From Fuerstiella sp041398845 (GTDB lineage: Bacteria > Planctomycetota > Planctomycetia > Planctomycetales > Planctomycetaceae), in NCBI GenBank assembly GCA_041398845.1, contig JAWKTZ010000007.1, positions 1,612,001 to 1,676,000 of the forward strand: DNA of 64,000 nt. Reading direction: 5' to 3'. Under the pieces are notes generated by a model, which searched no databases, was not told the DNA's origin, and saw only the letters and a list, made by a program, of their open reading frames with translations. The translations under genes were made by a program, and so were the position numbers. Of this stretch, positions 1-9,461 are shown piece by piece (the stretch's first letter is position 1; each line of letters begins with the position of its first letter).

Positions 1-1320
1 CTGGATCAGGAACGTCTGCCGATTGACGACATCCCGCTGTTCCTTGTCAACGGGTTTACTCCGCAACAGGAACAAAGCGCATTTGAAGCGGCTTCGCAGA
101 TTGAATGGCGAGTCATCGCGCCGCCGCTGACTCGCAAATCCGCCGTGCTGCGGGCGTTTGCCAACGATGACGCCATCTTCCTGAGCTGTGTTGATGTCGG
201 AGCCACCAATCTGCAGCACGGCAAGGTATCGAATCAGCCGGCGCATGTTCCGGCTTCCGCCAACGTGGTGGCGAATCGGGAACTGAACATCAGCGGGACC
301 ATGAAGGCCGAAGAATTTCAGGGAGCAGTGGAACGTGCTCAGCCGGGAACCGGCACCATGCCCGGCGGAACGTTTCCTGCTGCGCCACTGGCACCGGCAC
401 CGGCTCCTGTCGCAGCCGCTCCGGAACCGGCTGGCGGCGGCTTTGCGGACTTCTTCGGCACCATTGCTCCGGGAGGCATGCAGCGGGCGATGGAAACCGT
501 GACGGCGCTGCGTCAGAGTGATGCCAAGGGCTACGGAAAGAAGCGTCTGGCACCGCTCAGCGAAGTGGAAGCCATGATCGGAGCACGTCGGATTTCCTTT
601 GTGTGCCAGTTGATTGCTCAGGCACGACATCCGTACTGTCCCATCAACGGAATGCTGCAGGCCGTCCCGTTTTCCTGGGGTGAAGATGTGGAATATGCCA
701 GAAAGCTGGTGCCCGCGATTCGCGAAGATGTGATTGCGGTTCACGAAAAACTGCAGCTTCAGTTTCCTGTGGTTGTTGTGGTGACCGAACTGGATGACGT
801 TTCGGGAATGCGGGAATTCATTCTGCGAGCGGAACGGCTGCAGCCGGGACTGCGACTGTCGCGAGCCGGCAGCAGTTTTGCGGCAGGAGCCGATGTGAAT
901 GACCGCAACGCAGCCTGGCTGATTGAACGAGCCATGCAGTGGTTTCGAGGCTGGGTGTATTCGGCGTTTTCCTATGACCTTGACAGTCGCGACAACCAGA
1001 AACTGTTTAACATGCTGTGTGAAATCAACCAGCGTCAGACGGCGCTGGTCACGTTGCTGCGGGACAGTCTGTATAAAGTGGTCAAACCGGCTCCGCGACT
1101 CTACGGCAGCTATTTCTGTGCGACCGGCCATGCCTCGACAGAACAGGGATTCATTCGAGGCGTGCTGGACAAGCTGCCGGAATCTCAGGGGGACGTCGCC
1201 TGGACTCCGCAGCTCAGCCGATCTCAGCAGCGAGCCAGTCATCTTAGCTGGGTGTTTTTCTCAGTGGCCGCCATCCTCATGACACTCACCATCTGGTTGT
1301 TTCTGCGATATCGTCCTTAG
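1..1320 (+). CDS. IcmF/TssM-like protein, 3' part (start lies before the window)
   Basis: The frame is open from base 1 with no start, so this is the last 439 codons of a longer gene. The segment ARHPYCPINGMLQAVPF (near nt 622-675) and the following helical stretch with VVVVTELDDV match the IcmF/TssM N-terminal cytoplasmic region, where an RxPYCPINGxxxLxPF pattern is characteristic. An Ala/Pro-rich linker (nt 340-435) precedes it. The protein ends in one hydrophobic helix (about 20 residues, nt 1246-1308) followed only by LRYRP. In canonical TssM a third transmembrane helix at this point is followed by a long periplasmic domain, which is missing here. TssM normally forms the inner-membrane ring of type VI secretion, but no other T6SS gene is visible, so a stand-alone planctomycete IcmF-like role is equally possible. 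The next gene (plus strand) encodes a membrane-anchored extracytoplasmic protein. Confidence 0.72.
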   Translation: MDQERLPIDDIPLFLVNGFTPQQEQSAFEAASQIEWRVIAPPLTRKSAVLRAFANDDAIFLSCVDVGATNLQHGKVSNQPAHVPASANVVANRELNISGTMKAEEFQGAVERAQPGTGTMPGGTFPAAPLAPAPAPVAAAPEPAGGGFADFFGTIAPGGMQRAMETVTALRQSDAKGYGKKRLAPLSEVEAMIGARRISFVCQLIAQARHPYCPINGMLQAVPFSWGEDVEYARKLVPAIREDVIAVHEKLQLQFPVVVVVTELDDVSGMREFILRAERLQPGLRLSRAGSSFAAGADVNDRNAAWLIERAMQWFRGWVYSAFSYDLDSRDNQKLFNMLCEINQRQTALVTLLRDSLYKVVKPAPRLYGSYFCATGHASTEQGFIRGVLDKLPESQGDVAWTPQLSRSQQRASHLSWVFFSVAAILMTLTIWLFLRYRP

Positions 1321-1324
1321 ATCG

Positions 1325-1362
1325 GAAAAAGGGAGGGTCAGACCCCTTTTTCAGATAGCCTC
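1325..1362. repeat. Truncated copy (A) of the 99-bp palindromic element
   Basis: The bases read AAAAAGGG joined directly to AGGGTCAGACCCC and the TTTTTCAGATAGCCTC end found in the full copies at 44639, 55725, 58381 and 59515. The left terminus and the middle are missing, as if an internal deletion joined the two arms. It fills the gap between the IcmF-like gene and the VWA gene and ends 18 bp before the ATG at 1381. Confidence 0.8.
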
Positions 1363-1380
1363 CAGGAATTGGACACACTG

Positions 1381-4300
1381 ATGAACCACCGCAGTCAGGA
1401 CAGTTGGCGCAAAGGGAAAAAGCCATCGCCGCGTGAAGCCGCTCGCGAAGTCGCCGCCACTCCGTCGTGGAAACGCAGCAAGACGCGCACAGGAGCCTCA
1501 ACCGGTGGACGTCGCCGTAACTGGCGAATCCTGATTCCCATCGTGCTGCTGGCTCTGCTGGTCGTCGCCGGCGTCTGGATCTTCAGTTTCGGCGACAAGG
1601 TGCATACTCATGTGGTCGTGCTGGATCTGCTCAGCAGCGCGGAATACTTTGACCCGATCCCTGCACCGAAGTTTCCGCAGATTGAATCCCGTCGTACGGG
1701 AGAATCGACCGTCGAACATATCGACTCGCTGAAGTTTGATGCCGCGACACCTGAGGACAATCGGAGTCGAGCACAGGCTGTCATTGTTCACCTGCAGACA
1801 CAGATTGTGGCAGGGGCAAACGGTCAGTTGCTGTGTCTGTTCAAGAACAGCACGCCGGATCTGAGTTCACCGTCGCAGTCGGAGCCGCTTGAGACACTCA
1901 GGGAATCGCTGAAAGCCCTCATCGCCGGCCCCCGCGACAAGGGGGTGTTGCTGATCGTGGATTGTTCCCACTCGATTCAGGACGCTCGTCTGGGGCACCT
2001 CGCAGCCGACATCAACCAGGAACTGAGCACCTGGCCGACTCTCGACGGTATGGAACGGCTTGTGGTGATGACATCGTGCGCGTCGGGAGAAACCAGCCAG
2101 CCTGCGCCCGTGGGTTCCGGAGGTCAGACGGCGTTTGGTCACATCGTGGCACGGGGACTGTCTCAGGCGGCGAACACCGAGACAGGAACCCCGCTGACGG
2201 TTGCAGAATTCTGTCGGTTTGTCCAGCAGCAGACAGCTCAATGGGTTCGCAACCATCGTGGAGGCCCCGGGCAGACGGTTCAGGTCTGGCCGACACCAGA
2301 CACGCTGCACGACGAGCAGCGAAACTTCGTGTTGATGACGGAGATTCCGCCCGACCCGGGTGGCCCGACGTTTCAGAATCCCGGTACCATCGTCGATCAA
2401 ATGGTCGCCGCATGGAAGACGCGGGAACAGCTCAGTCAGAAGCAGGCCTGGCGCTGGTCGCCACTCGCATGGCAAAGTGCGACCGAGTACCTGCTGCGAT
2501 GTCAGTCGGCATTGCTGGATGGAAACACCAGTCGAGCAGCCGAGCTGCTGAACGACAATGCCCATCCGAAACTCAGAACGCTGAAGACGGCCACCGACGC
2601 CGTCGTTTCTGATTCCGCTCATCTGAATTCCGACTTTGGTCTGCCGCATTCATGGACGGCCACGTTTCCCAATGCCGCACGACTGAATGATCTGTGGAGC
2701 GGCGTGGAAACTCCGCCTGAAGTGCGCCTGCCGTCGATCGAAAACGTGTTGCGCACGAATGCGGACGCCGCGAACTATCAATGGCAGGTACTGGGACTGC
2801 CGGTGCCGGACAATGCCATTATGGAACAATTTACCAGCCAGCGGACTCTGGCCGAACGCGCCGCAGCGGCCGTGCTGGGAGTGACCAAGTCACTGCGTCA
2901 GACCATCCTGAAGGCCGAACAGCAGTTGTTGACATCCGAAGACCTGCTGTTTACGAAGCCGATGTCGAATTCTCCGCCGGTGGATCGCCAGGCGATGGCG
3001 GCTCAATGGGACGCCGTACAGCGTTTTGCGGAAGTCCATCAACAGGCCGAATGCCGGTTTCAACAGGCACTGACCTCGACGGAATCGCTGGCGCGCTGGG
3101 CGGCTCGATTTCCTTTCGCCGACAGCGACTCGGTCACGGCTGACTGGGATCAACTGCTGCTGCAGAATCTGCCCGGACGCCCCGTTACGGCCCGGACAGC
3201 CAGGGAACTCATGCAGAAAGCCGATGTCGCAGGGATCGGACAGCCCGCCCTTGTACAACTCAGATCCGATGTGTTTCGCCTGCTGGTCGCCAGTCGAATG
3301 CTGGCAACGTTACTGCATCCGGATGAACCACAGGACGGTTTCGACGCCACCACACTGAACGCGATGGCCGATGATCTGCAGACATGGTACGACCTGACAA
3401 CTCAGGCGATCACCGCAGTCAACAACCGCATGGAAGCCGCATCGACGTCCCTGCAGCAACTGCCCGAAACACGCGAAGAACAGACCGCTCGCTGGCAGGA
3501 GATTCGGGAAACTCTGGACATCACCAGTCTGCCGGTCAACCTGCGCGGGGACCTGTTGAGAAGTCTGCTGAAGCTGGAAGAGCAGCTCTCCGAAAATACC
3601 GGCCTGATGGAACCTTCGACTGCGACAACTGCATCCGGCCCCGCCACTGTCACCCCGCGCCGGGTGGCGCTGTGGCATGTGCAGCATCTGGCACTGCTTG
3701 TTCCACAGCAGCAGATTCCGGCGACACTGACCACCGCAGCGGATGCCGCTCGATCGCTGTCAAAGACCGGCGATGATGCGGCTGGAGATCAGCGGCGGAC
3801 GGCGGAATTCGGAAGCGCGATTCGTGAGTTCTGGCAGGTTAGTACCAGTGATTCAAAAACCGCCCTGAACGCGGCAGACGAAAACGCCATTCACAAGCTG
3901 CAGATCGCCGACAGACGGTCTCGCGGTATGGCCGCCTACGACGAACTGAATCCGGAACCCACCAGTCGTCTGCACGCATGGCAGCAGGTGGACTATTGTC
4001 TGCTGCATGCCCAGCGGCTGCTGCAGAATCAATGGATTCTGCCTGGCGAAGCCGCTCCACTGCAGGACAACGGCTGGTATGCCAGATATGTCCGGTTGTG
4101 GCTGCAGCCCGTCACGGAAATTGCTGAGCGGCACAGTGCGGGTTTTGGAGCGATTCCTGATTTCATCGGGAAGGCGATGGACGCCTGCGAGACCTCATTG
4201 AAAAAGTCGGCCACATGGAACGTGACGGTGACGTCGCAGAACAACAGCATTCACATCGGCGAACAGAACTCGCCCACAGAGAACGTGGCCGTCACAATTG

Positions 4301-6231
4301 CCGCACAGGGATCGGTTCCTGCCGGAGCCATCGGTGCGCTGCGTTTTCTTCCGGACCGCGACAGTCCGTCGAGCAGCCTCGTGAACATACCGGCAAACGC
4401 TCAGCCACTGTCGCTGAATTCCGCCGAGTCGGCCAGCATTGAGTTTCGTCGGAGCAGCAGTCCGGCGGCTGATCACTGCGAATCGGTGCGATACATGCCT
4501 GAAATGTTCTTTCGCGGTCGTGAATGGCGTGCCCGTCAACTTCTGACGGTGAATCCCTGCCGTTCGGCCGAATTTGTCGTCACACGGATCGCTCGACCTG
4601 CCACCGGCAGCGTGTTGGTGGGCGGCAACGATCGGCGGCCGATCGTGTTTGTACTGGACATGTCGCTGAGCATGGAACAGAACCGACTGGCCAACGGCAG
4701 AACGCGAGCCAGCGTGGCTCTGGATACAATGGAAGAGATCATCAGACGTGAGACGCGCGACCGAAATGATTCGGCGTTCCTGAAAGTGTTCGGGCATCGG
4801 TCCAAGGCAGTCAGAACGCCGGACGGCGGATTCGACATTCAACCCAATGAAAATTATCGGAGCGAATTTCCCGGCTCACCGCCGCCCAACGGCATTGATC
4901 CGAACGCTGACATTCGCACGGAGGTCGGACGAACACCGCTGGATGCTCGGGGCAAGAAAAAATTCATTGATGTGCTGAAGCGACTGCGGCGCAGCGGACC
5001 GTTCGGAATCACGCCTCTGGTCGGAGCAATCAAAGAGGCGCTGCTGGTGGATCTCAACAGCCGTCCGGGAATCATCGTCGCCATCACAGACGGCGAAGCC
5101 ACAGACACAGCGCTGATTCCGGATCTGCAGAAGGCTCGCGAACAGAATCCGGGCAGCAGAATCATCGTCGTGGCCTTCGACTTTGCCAACAACAACGCCG
5201 GACGCCGGAATCTGGGCACTATGCTGGAACAGTTGACCGACGTCACCATCGTCGACGCCCGCGATCAGGCGGAGCTGGACCGGACAATCGAAGAAGCACT
5301 GGAACCACGCTCATGGCAGATTTCCGGCGATTCCGGACGGATCGACAAAACGCAGAAGTTCGAACAGACACTGACAGAACTTCCCGTTGCCGACGACTAC
5401 ACCGTCACCTTTGACAAGATCAGCACCACATCGCCGATGCCCGTCGGCCCGGGCGACCTGATTCAACTCAACGTCGACTGGGACACTTCGGCGTTTCACT
5501 TTGACCGCCCCAGGAGCGCTTTGGAATTTGTGGAAGCACCTGCGCCGGACCGCCAGCCGACAACTCCCCATAAACTTCGCCTGATCGATGCGGCCAATGT
5601 TCAGGGGAAAGCCAGCATTGGGCTGATGCTGGATCATGACAGCCAGACCAATCCGGTTCGGCAACCGGCGGAGATTGAATTCCGAATCACTTCGGCGGAA
5701 AACTTCCGTCCTCCGGCGGTACAGGAAGAATACACTTCGGAATGGCACGCTCCAGGATATCGACTCACCATCGACGACTGGCCGCTCGATCAGAAGGTCC
5801 GCATTGATGCGTTCTGGAAACCTCAGCGCACGGAGCCGGAACAGATCGTTGCCTATCCCGATCTGCCTCAAACCACGAACATCAGCGCGGGCCGTCTGCC
5901 GGCCGCCACGCTGTCGTCGACTCTGCGCGACACCGGCATTCTGGAAGTACGACTGACTCCTCAAACGCCCACGCCGGATCCGGACTACTCCGGAAATACG
6001 GTGCAGAATATCCGCATCGAAATCGGGTCCACAGGAGAACTCACCGGCAACGATCGCTTTGTCCCGGACGAAGTGCTGACTCGCATTACTCGCACCGAAA
6101 CCGGCAGCGTCGTCTATGAATTTCTGGGCGACTACACCGCCGAGTTGCTCGCCGATCGGAAAATCGCCTTCACCTCAAAAGCCGCCCGCGAAGCCAGCGC
6201 CATTCGACCGGGAGTGCTGGTTGTGCCATGA
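1381..6231 (+). CDS. Large membrane-anchored von Willebrand factor A domain protein with a possible caspase-like N-terminal domain
   Basis: 1616 residues. A basic N-terminus is followed by one transmembrane helix (about residues 50-70), so most of the protein is probably extracytoplasmic. A VWA domain lies at about 1085-1265 with a complete MIDAS: DMSLS at 1093-1097, Thr about 1211 in GITPLVGA and Asp about 1237 in ITDGEAT. This predicts divalent-cation-dependent ligand binding. Residues about 75-320 carry a pattern reminiscent of peptidase C14 (caspase-like) folds: VLLIVDCSHS near 195, TSCASGETS near 233, then a GLSQAANTETGTPLTVAEF segment. The usual GHG histidine motif is not seen, so activity is doubtful. 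The middle 700 residues are helical and unrecognised. ATG at 1381 is chosen; an in-frame TTG at 1369 is possible and AGGA at 1363-1366 is a weak site for either. It follows the IcmF-like gene by 60 bp on the same strand. Confidence 0.75.
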   Translation: MNHRSQDSWRKGKKPSPREAAREVAATPSWKRSKTRTGASTGGRRRNWRILIPIVLLALLVVAGVWIFSFGDKVHTHVVVLDLLSSAEYFDPIPAPKFPQIESRRTGESTVEHIDSLKFDAATPEDNRSRAQAVIVHLQTQIVAGANGQLLCLFKNSTPDLSSPSQSEPLETLRESLKALIAGPRDKGVLLIVDCSHSIQDARLGHLAADINQELSTWPTLDGMERLVVMTSCASGETSQPAPVGSGGQTAFGHIVARGLSQAANTETGTPLTVAEFCRFVQQQTAQWVRNHRGGPGQTVQVWPTPDTLHDEQRNFVLMTEIPPDPGGPTFQNPGTIVDQMVAAWKTREQLSQKQAWRWSPLAWQSATEYLLRCQSALLDGNTSRAAELLNDNAHPKLRTLKTATDAVVSDSAHLNSDFGLPHSWTATFPNAARLNDLWSGVETPPEVRLPSIENVLRTNADAANYQWQVLGLPVPDNAIMEQFTSQRTLAERAAAAVLGVTKSLRQTILKAEQQLLTSEDLLFTKPMSNSPPVDRQAMAAQWDAVQRFAEVHQQAECRFQQALTSTESLARWAARFPFADSDSVTADWDQLLLQNLPGRPVTARTARELMQKADVAGIGQPALVQLRSDVFRLLVASRMLATLLHPDEPQDGFDATTLNAMADDLQTWYDLTTQAITAVNNRMEAASTSLQQLPETREEQTARWQEIRETLDITSLPVNLRGDLLRSLLKLEEQLSENTGLMEPSTATTASGPATVTPRRVALWHVQHLALLVPQQQIPATLTTAADAARSLSKTGDDAAGDQRRTAEFGSAIREFWQVSTSDSKTALNAADENAIHKLQIADRRSRGMAAYDELNPEPTSRLHAWQQVDYCLLHAQRLLQNQWILPGEAAPLQDNGWYARYVRLWLQPVTEIAERHSAGFGAIPDFIGKAMDACETSLKKSATWNVTVTSQNNSIHIGEQNSPTENVAVTIAAQGSVPAGAIGALRFLPDRDSPSSSLVNIPANAQPLSLNSAESASIEFRRSSSPAADHCESVRYMPEMFFRGREWRARQLLTVNPCRSAEFVVTRIARPATGSVLVGGNDRRPIVFVLDMSLSMEQNRLANGRTRASVALDTMEEIIRRETRDRNDSAFLKVFGHRSKAVRTPDGGFDIQPNENYRSEFPGSPPPNGIDPNADIRTEVGRTPLDARGKKKFIDVLKRLRRSGPFGITPLVGAIKEALLVDLNSRPGIIVAITDGEATDTALIPDLQKAREQNPGSRIIVVAFDFANNNAGRRNLGTMLEQLTDVTIVDARDQAELDRTIEEALEPRSWQISGDSGRIDKTQKFEQTLTELPVADDYTVTFDKISTTSPMPVGPGDLIQLNVDWDTSAFHFDRPRSALEFVEAPAPDRQPTTPHKLRLIDAANVQGKASIGLMLDHDSQTNPVRQPAEIEFRITSAENFRPPAVQEEYTSEWHAPGYRLTIDDWPLDQKVRIDAFWKPQRTEPEQIVAYPDLPQTTNISAGRLPAATLSSTLRDTGILEVRLTPQTPTPDPDYSGNTVQNIRIEIGSTGELTGNDRFVPDEVLTRITRTETGSVVYEFLGDYTAELLADRKIAFTSKAAREASAIRPGVLVVP

Positions 6232-6451
6232 CCTGCTCTGCTCGTCATCGAATTCTTGTCCCGAATTCCACGATAGCCTTCCGGCCGACTCGCATCGCGT
6301 CAGGAACGCTTCATCAATCGATGGCGTCGTGGATTTCGCCGGAAATCCTGTGAGAAGGGAATTCGTGTCAACATGTCAACATCGCTTGCGGTTGCAAGTC
6401 ACTATATCCAAGCCGACATTCGGCCACTCAATTTCTGTCTGTGGTGGACTT

Positions 6452-7342
6452 TCACTTCGGAGGAGTATCATCAACGCCGAAAAGGCCGCTGGTTTCAGCT
6501 TTGTTTCCTTCGAATCGACGGACGCCTTCGCCGTTTTTCTCTTCAGAGTGATTGCGGAACGCGGGATCGGGTTCCGGAGCCACTCGTTCCAGTTGCTTCA
6601 GAACCACGTCCAGGCGTTCATGGACTTCGCGAACCTCACGACGCAGTTCAGACACATTGTGCATGAGTTCCTGCAGAGTTTCGTCATGATGATTACCGCG
6701 TGAATGGAACTCACGCTCGATCTGTTCCGCCTGACGTCGCAGTTCGTGAGCCATGTCATTCAGGCCGCCGTGATCCAGTCGTTCTGCCGCTTCATGCAGA
6801 GCGTGAACGCGTTGCTGCCAATCGTCCGGATTCCGATGATCCGGAAGTCGGTCTGCGACATGGCGTTGATCGGGGCCTCGGTGATCGGGGCCTCGGTGAT
6901 CGGGGCCTCGGTGAAGCTCTCCGTCGGGGCCACGTCGACCCTCGGAATGCTGACGTCGATCCGGGGGGCCATCATGCCGACGTTCCTGTTCGCGTTGTTC
7001 ATCCATTCGGCGTTCATCCATTCGGCGTTCGGCGTCACGACCGGGAGCGTTGTCTTCGAACTGAGCCACTGTCACACGGCTGCCGATGGGCAGAGTCAGG
7101 AAGCTGATTTCGTGCATCAGCGGAGTCGCTCCCTGTTCTGCTGTTCTGAGCCATTGCAGAACGCTTCCATCAGAGGCGTTTCGGAAAACCCGCACATCTT
7201 TGAAGCCCGCTGCATCGTCCAGTTGTTTCCGTGGCGCTGGCACGGTGTCGGCCGACAATGGCTGAGCGTACGTGGTGGCGGAATGCAGCGCACAGCACAA
7301 GGCGGCCGCACAGATCAGAGGTCGGCAGGAAATCGTGATCAT
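6452..7342 (-). CDS. Secreted, highly charged low-complexity hypothetical protein
   Basis: 296 residues starting at ATG 7342 with a signal peptide (cleavage likely after TTYAQ, about residue 27). The first 100 residues are ordinary. Residues about 100-160 are extremely rich in Arg, Asp, His and Gly, with RMDE twice and HRGPD three times. The C-terminal third is a heptad-like helix rich in Glu, Arg and Leu, probably a coiled coil. The HRGPD run is encoded by three perfect 15-bp units. The gene is convergent with the VWA gene and lies 42 bp downstream of the next minus-strand gene, so the two may be co-transcribed. No known domain was recognised; the opposite-strand frames across the repeats look like shadows. 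Confidence 0.6.
   Translation of the reverse strand: MITISCRPLICAAALCCALHSATTYAQPLSADTVPAPRKQLDDAAGFKDVRVFRNASDGSVLQWLRTAEQGATPLMHEISFLTLPIGSRVTVAQFEDNAPGRDAERRMDERRMDEQREQERRHDGPPDRRQHSEGRRGPDGELHRGPDHRGPDHRGPDQRHVADRLPDHRNPDDWQQRVHALHEAAERLDHGGLNDMAHELRRQAEQIEREFHSRGNHHDETLQELMHNVSELRREVREVHERLDVVLKQLERVAPEPDPAFRNHSEEKNGEGVRRFEGNKAETSGLFGVDDTPPK
6867..6911. repeat. Three tandem perfect 15-bp units
   Basis: The unit TGATCGGGGCCTCGG occurs three times in a row (6867-6881, 6882-6896, 6897-6911). On the minus strand it encodes three HRGPD pentapeptides in the charged protein. The unit length of 15 bp keeps the reading frame, so copy number can vary without a frameshift. Confidence 0.95.
6998..7027. 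repeat. Two tandem perfect 15-bp units
   Basis: TTCATCCATTCGGCG is present twice (6998-7012 and 7013-7027), encoding the duplicated RMDE-type pentapeptide of the same minus-strand protein. It is a second, independent in-frame 15-bp duplication in one gene. Confidence 0.93.
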
Positions 7343-7384
7343 GATTGATGTTCCTTTGAGAAGAGTTAAATCCTCAGATCGACT

Positions 7385-8524
7385 CTACGGAGCCGGACGG
7401 ATGTGAGCAAATCGTTGCTGCCAGGCATCGACGTTGGCATCCGTCGTGACCCACAGAAACACAGAACCCGCTTCATCTGTTCTCAGACTCAGTCCGATGT
7501 CGTGAGCCTGCCCCACGATTCTCATCAGGCGTTCGATTGACAGCTTGTCGGGCTTCCTTGAGTACTTGAGTTTTGAAATGTCCTTGCCTTCAATCAGCAG
7601 CGGGTAGGCCGCGTAGCAGTACGGCACCTCCAGCTTCTGAGCCATCAGTTGAATGATGGCGTCCAGGTCACCGTTTTCCAGGTCGACCGGAATCGTCTTG
7701 CCGATGGCCGGAATCACGTTGAAGATCGGAACGTTCGGCTTCCAGCCAATGGGATATTGATTGTCCGATTCGTTTCCGACACCCACTTCAATCAGAAAGA
7801 CTCCGTCCGGATTCTCCAGCGGCCGGAATCCCAGACCGAACTGAGCCAGTGTGACGGCCAGAGCGGTCCCTTTGCTCAATCCCTTGCAGTTGAGTCCGAT
7901 CGTTCCCATTTTCGCCGCCGGGAGCACTCTTCGTGGTTTGGCCTGTTCGGTAAACACAACGGTGAACTGTTTTGAAAGCTGCAGGCTTTCGATGGCCGCC
8001 ACCGGGTTGCTCAGGTCGACAGGATCTGTCACGGTCGGTGCGAGCAGATTCAGAACCACCTTGAACTGATCGTCCGAGAGTCCCCATGTCGGGCTTTCGT
8101 CCGGCGGCCCTTTGGCTCCGAATTCCTCAAATCTTTCCAGCCATGCTTCCAGAGGTTCGGGGCGTTCTGAAATGAACGTGCGGCCGGTAAAGCTGATGCT
8201 TCCGTCGCGATTCATGATCCCGATGACCTTGACTCCCGTGCGTCCTCGAAATTCCGTTTCTTCCACTTTGGTGGTTTCGCCGTTGCGGCCGGTTCGAAAC
8301 ACCGGGCTGCGGGACAGCTTCTGAAATGCTTCGGCCCATTTCAGTGAATGCAGTTTGAAGTTGGGACTGGGTTGCGTCAGAACCTCGATCTGCACGGGGA
8401 ATTTTGCGGTTCGTTGCTGAGCTGCGGACGGAACGGCACACACAGTGACGAGCAGGAAGATGGACAGATGATGGAAACGGAAAGGTTTCACGGAACCCCC
8501 TGCGAATCGAAGACCAGAAAACAT
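7385..8524 (-). CDS. Secreted hypothetical protein
   Basis: 379 residues with an N-terminal hydrophobic segment (LSIFLLVTVCAVPSAAQ), so exported. The rest is a mixed alpha/beta protein with no recognised catalytic motif. A GTIGLNCKGLSKGTAL region and a later LDAIIQLMAQKLEVPY region loosely resemble the small beta-alpha-beta secretin/STN-type modules, but this is only an impression. The ATG at 8524 has no visible ribosome binding site. An in-frame GTG at 8491, preceded by AGGGGG with 4-nt spacing, would give a more typical signal peptide and may be the real start. It lies upstream of the charged secreted protein on the same strand and 97 bp downstream of hemQ. Confidence 0.65.
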   Translation of the reverse strand: MFSGLRFAGGSVKPFRFHHLSIFLLVTVCAVPSAAQQRTAKFPVQIEVLTQPSPNFKLHSLKWAEAFQKLSRSPVFRTGRNGETTKVEETEFRGRTGVKVIGIMNRDGSISFTGRTFISERPEPLEAWLERFEEFGAKGPPDESPTWGLSDDQFKVVLNLLAPTVTDPVDLSNPVAAIESLQLSKQFTVVFTEQAKPRRVLPAAKMGTIGLNCKGLSKGTALAVTLAQFGLGFRPLENPDGVFLIEVGVGNESDNQYPIGWKPNVPIFNVIPAIGKTIPVDLENGDLDAIIQLMAQKLEVPYCYAAYPLLIEGKDISKLKYSRKPDKLSIERLMRIVGQAHDIGLSLRTDEAGSVFLWVTTDANVDAWQQRFAHIRPAP

Positions 8525-8621
8525 GCGTCACAGCGATATTGTGCCTTGATTCGCCATGTTGTGCCAGTTCAGTCTGCGGGACCGGTCCGCCTTGCGTTCG
8601 ATGTTGTGCTGTCGGTCTGCT

Positions 8622-9461
8622 TCAGATTCTGAGATGAGCCATGGCGTCGGCGATTGTGGCTGCGTAGCTGATGTAAAACGGGCCGAATTCGGCGTAGCGA
8701 GCTGACGCTTTGTCAAACCGCATGGTATAGACGATTTCCTTGATGTGTTCCGGTGCTCGAGCCCACAGCGTGACTCCCCATTCCCAGTCGTCAAAGCCCG
8801 TCGATGCCGTGATGAGCTGTGAGACTCGGCCGGCAAACTTGATGCCTGAGGTGGCGTGTTCGGCCATCAGGTCGCTGCGAACGCTGAACGGAGCATCAAA
8901 CCAGTTGGCCAGCGGGTGGCGAGCCTTGTTCATCGGGTAGAACGCGATGACGGGAAACGGAGGAATATCCGGATAAAGTCGCTGCCGATTCATGGCGGGC
9001 AGTCGCTGTTGGTAGGCATTGACCTTCGCATCAAACGCGGGATCACCTTCTGCCGCACCTTCTTGCCGCAGCCGTTCGGCATATTGTTCGATGGTGGGCA
9101 CGTATTCTGACACTTCGGTGATGGACACAAAGGAATAGGTGGGTTTCAGCACACTTCCGATGGCGGAATTTCGCAGATCCTGAGTCACCGCGTCGATTTT
9201 CAGCGGGTCGGCATCCATCATCATCACGCACAGGTCCGCTCGATGCCCCGACACGATGGACGTCTGCAGGCGGCTGGTTGCGTGTTCGCGATGCGGATTC
9301 AGCAGATTGATGACATACTCACGGCCTTCTGAGCGAGCTTCAGGCGTCAACGCCGCGAGCGCCTGTTGGTCGACTTTGTAGTATTGATGCAGACAATGCC
9401 ACCCTTCGGCCATGTGAGTAGTGGGGTCGGGCAGATTGGAAGGAGCGTGAGGACGATTCAC
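8622..9461 (-). CDS. hemQ: Coproheme decarboxylase / chlorite dismutase family protein (HemQ, ChdC)
   Basis: 279 residues. HemQ converts Fe-coproporphyrin III (coproheme) to heme b with peroxide, the last step of the coproporphyrin-dependent heme pathway; it is cytoplasmic. The family landmarks are visible: YPMNKARHP with the likely catalytic Tyr at 175, EHATSGIKFAG with the likely proximal heme-ligand His at 202, and the signature TGFDDWEWGVTLW at about 221-233. The length fits HemQ better than the shorter true chlorite dismutases, and the Tyr marks a decarboxylase. The start is GTG 9461 with AAAGG about 8 nt upstream. The upstream neighbour is the divergent sigma factor; no other heme gene is in the window. 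Confidence 0.92.
   Translation of the reverse strand: MNRPHAPSNLPDPTTHMAEGWHCLHQYYKVDQQALAALTPEARSEGREYVINLLNPHREHATSRLQTSIVSGHRADLCVMMMDADPLKIDAVTQDLRNSAIGSVLKPTYSFVSITEVSEYVPTIEQYAERLRQEGAAEGDPAFDAKVNAYQQRLPAMNRQRLYPDIPPFPVIAFYPMNKARHPLANWFDAPFSVRSDLMAEHATSGIKFAGRVSQLITASTGFDDWEWGVTLWARAPEHIKEIVYTMRFDKASARYAEFGPFYISYAATIADAMAHLRI

Noticed and set aside
6704..7348. Plus-strand frame across the charged secreted protein
   Set aside because: The minus-strand frame begins with a signal peptide, so the plus frame is a repeat-driven shadow.
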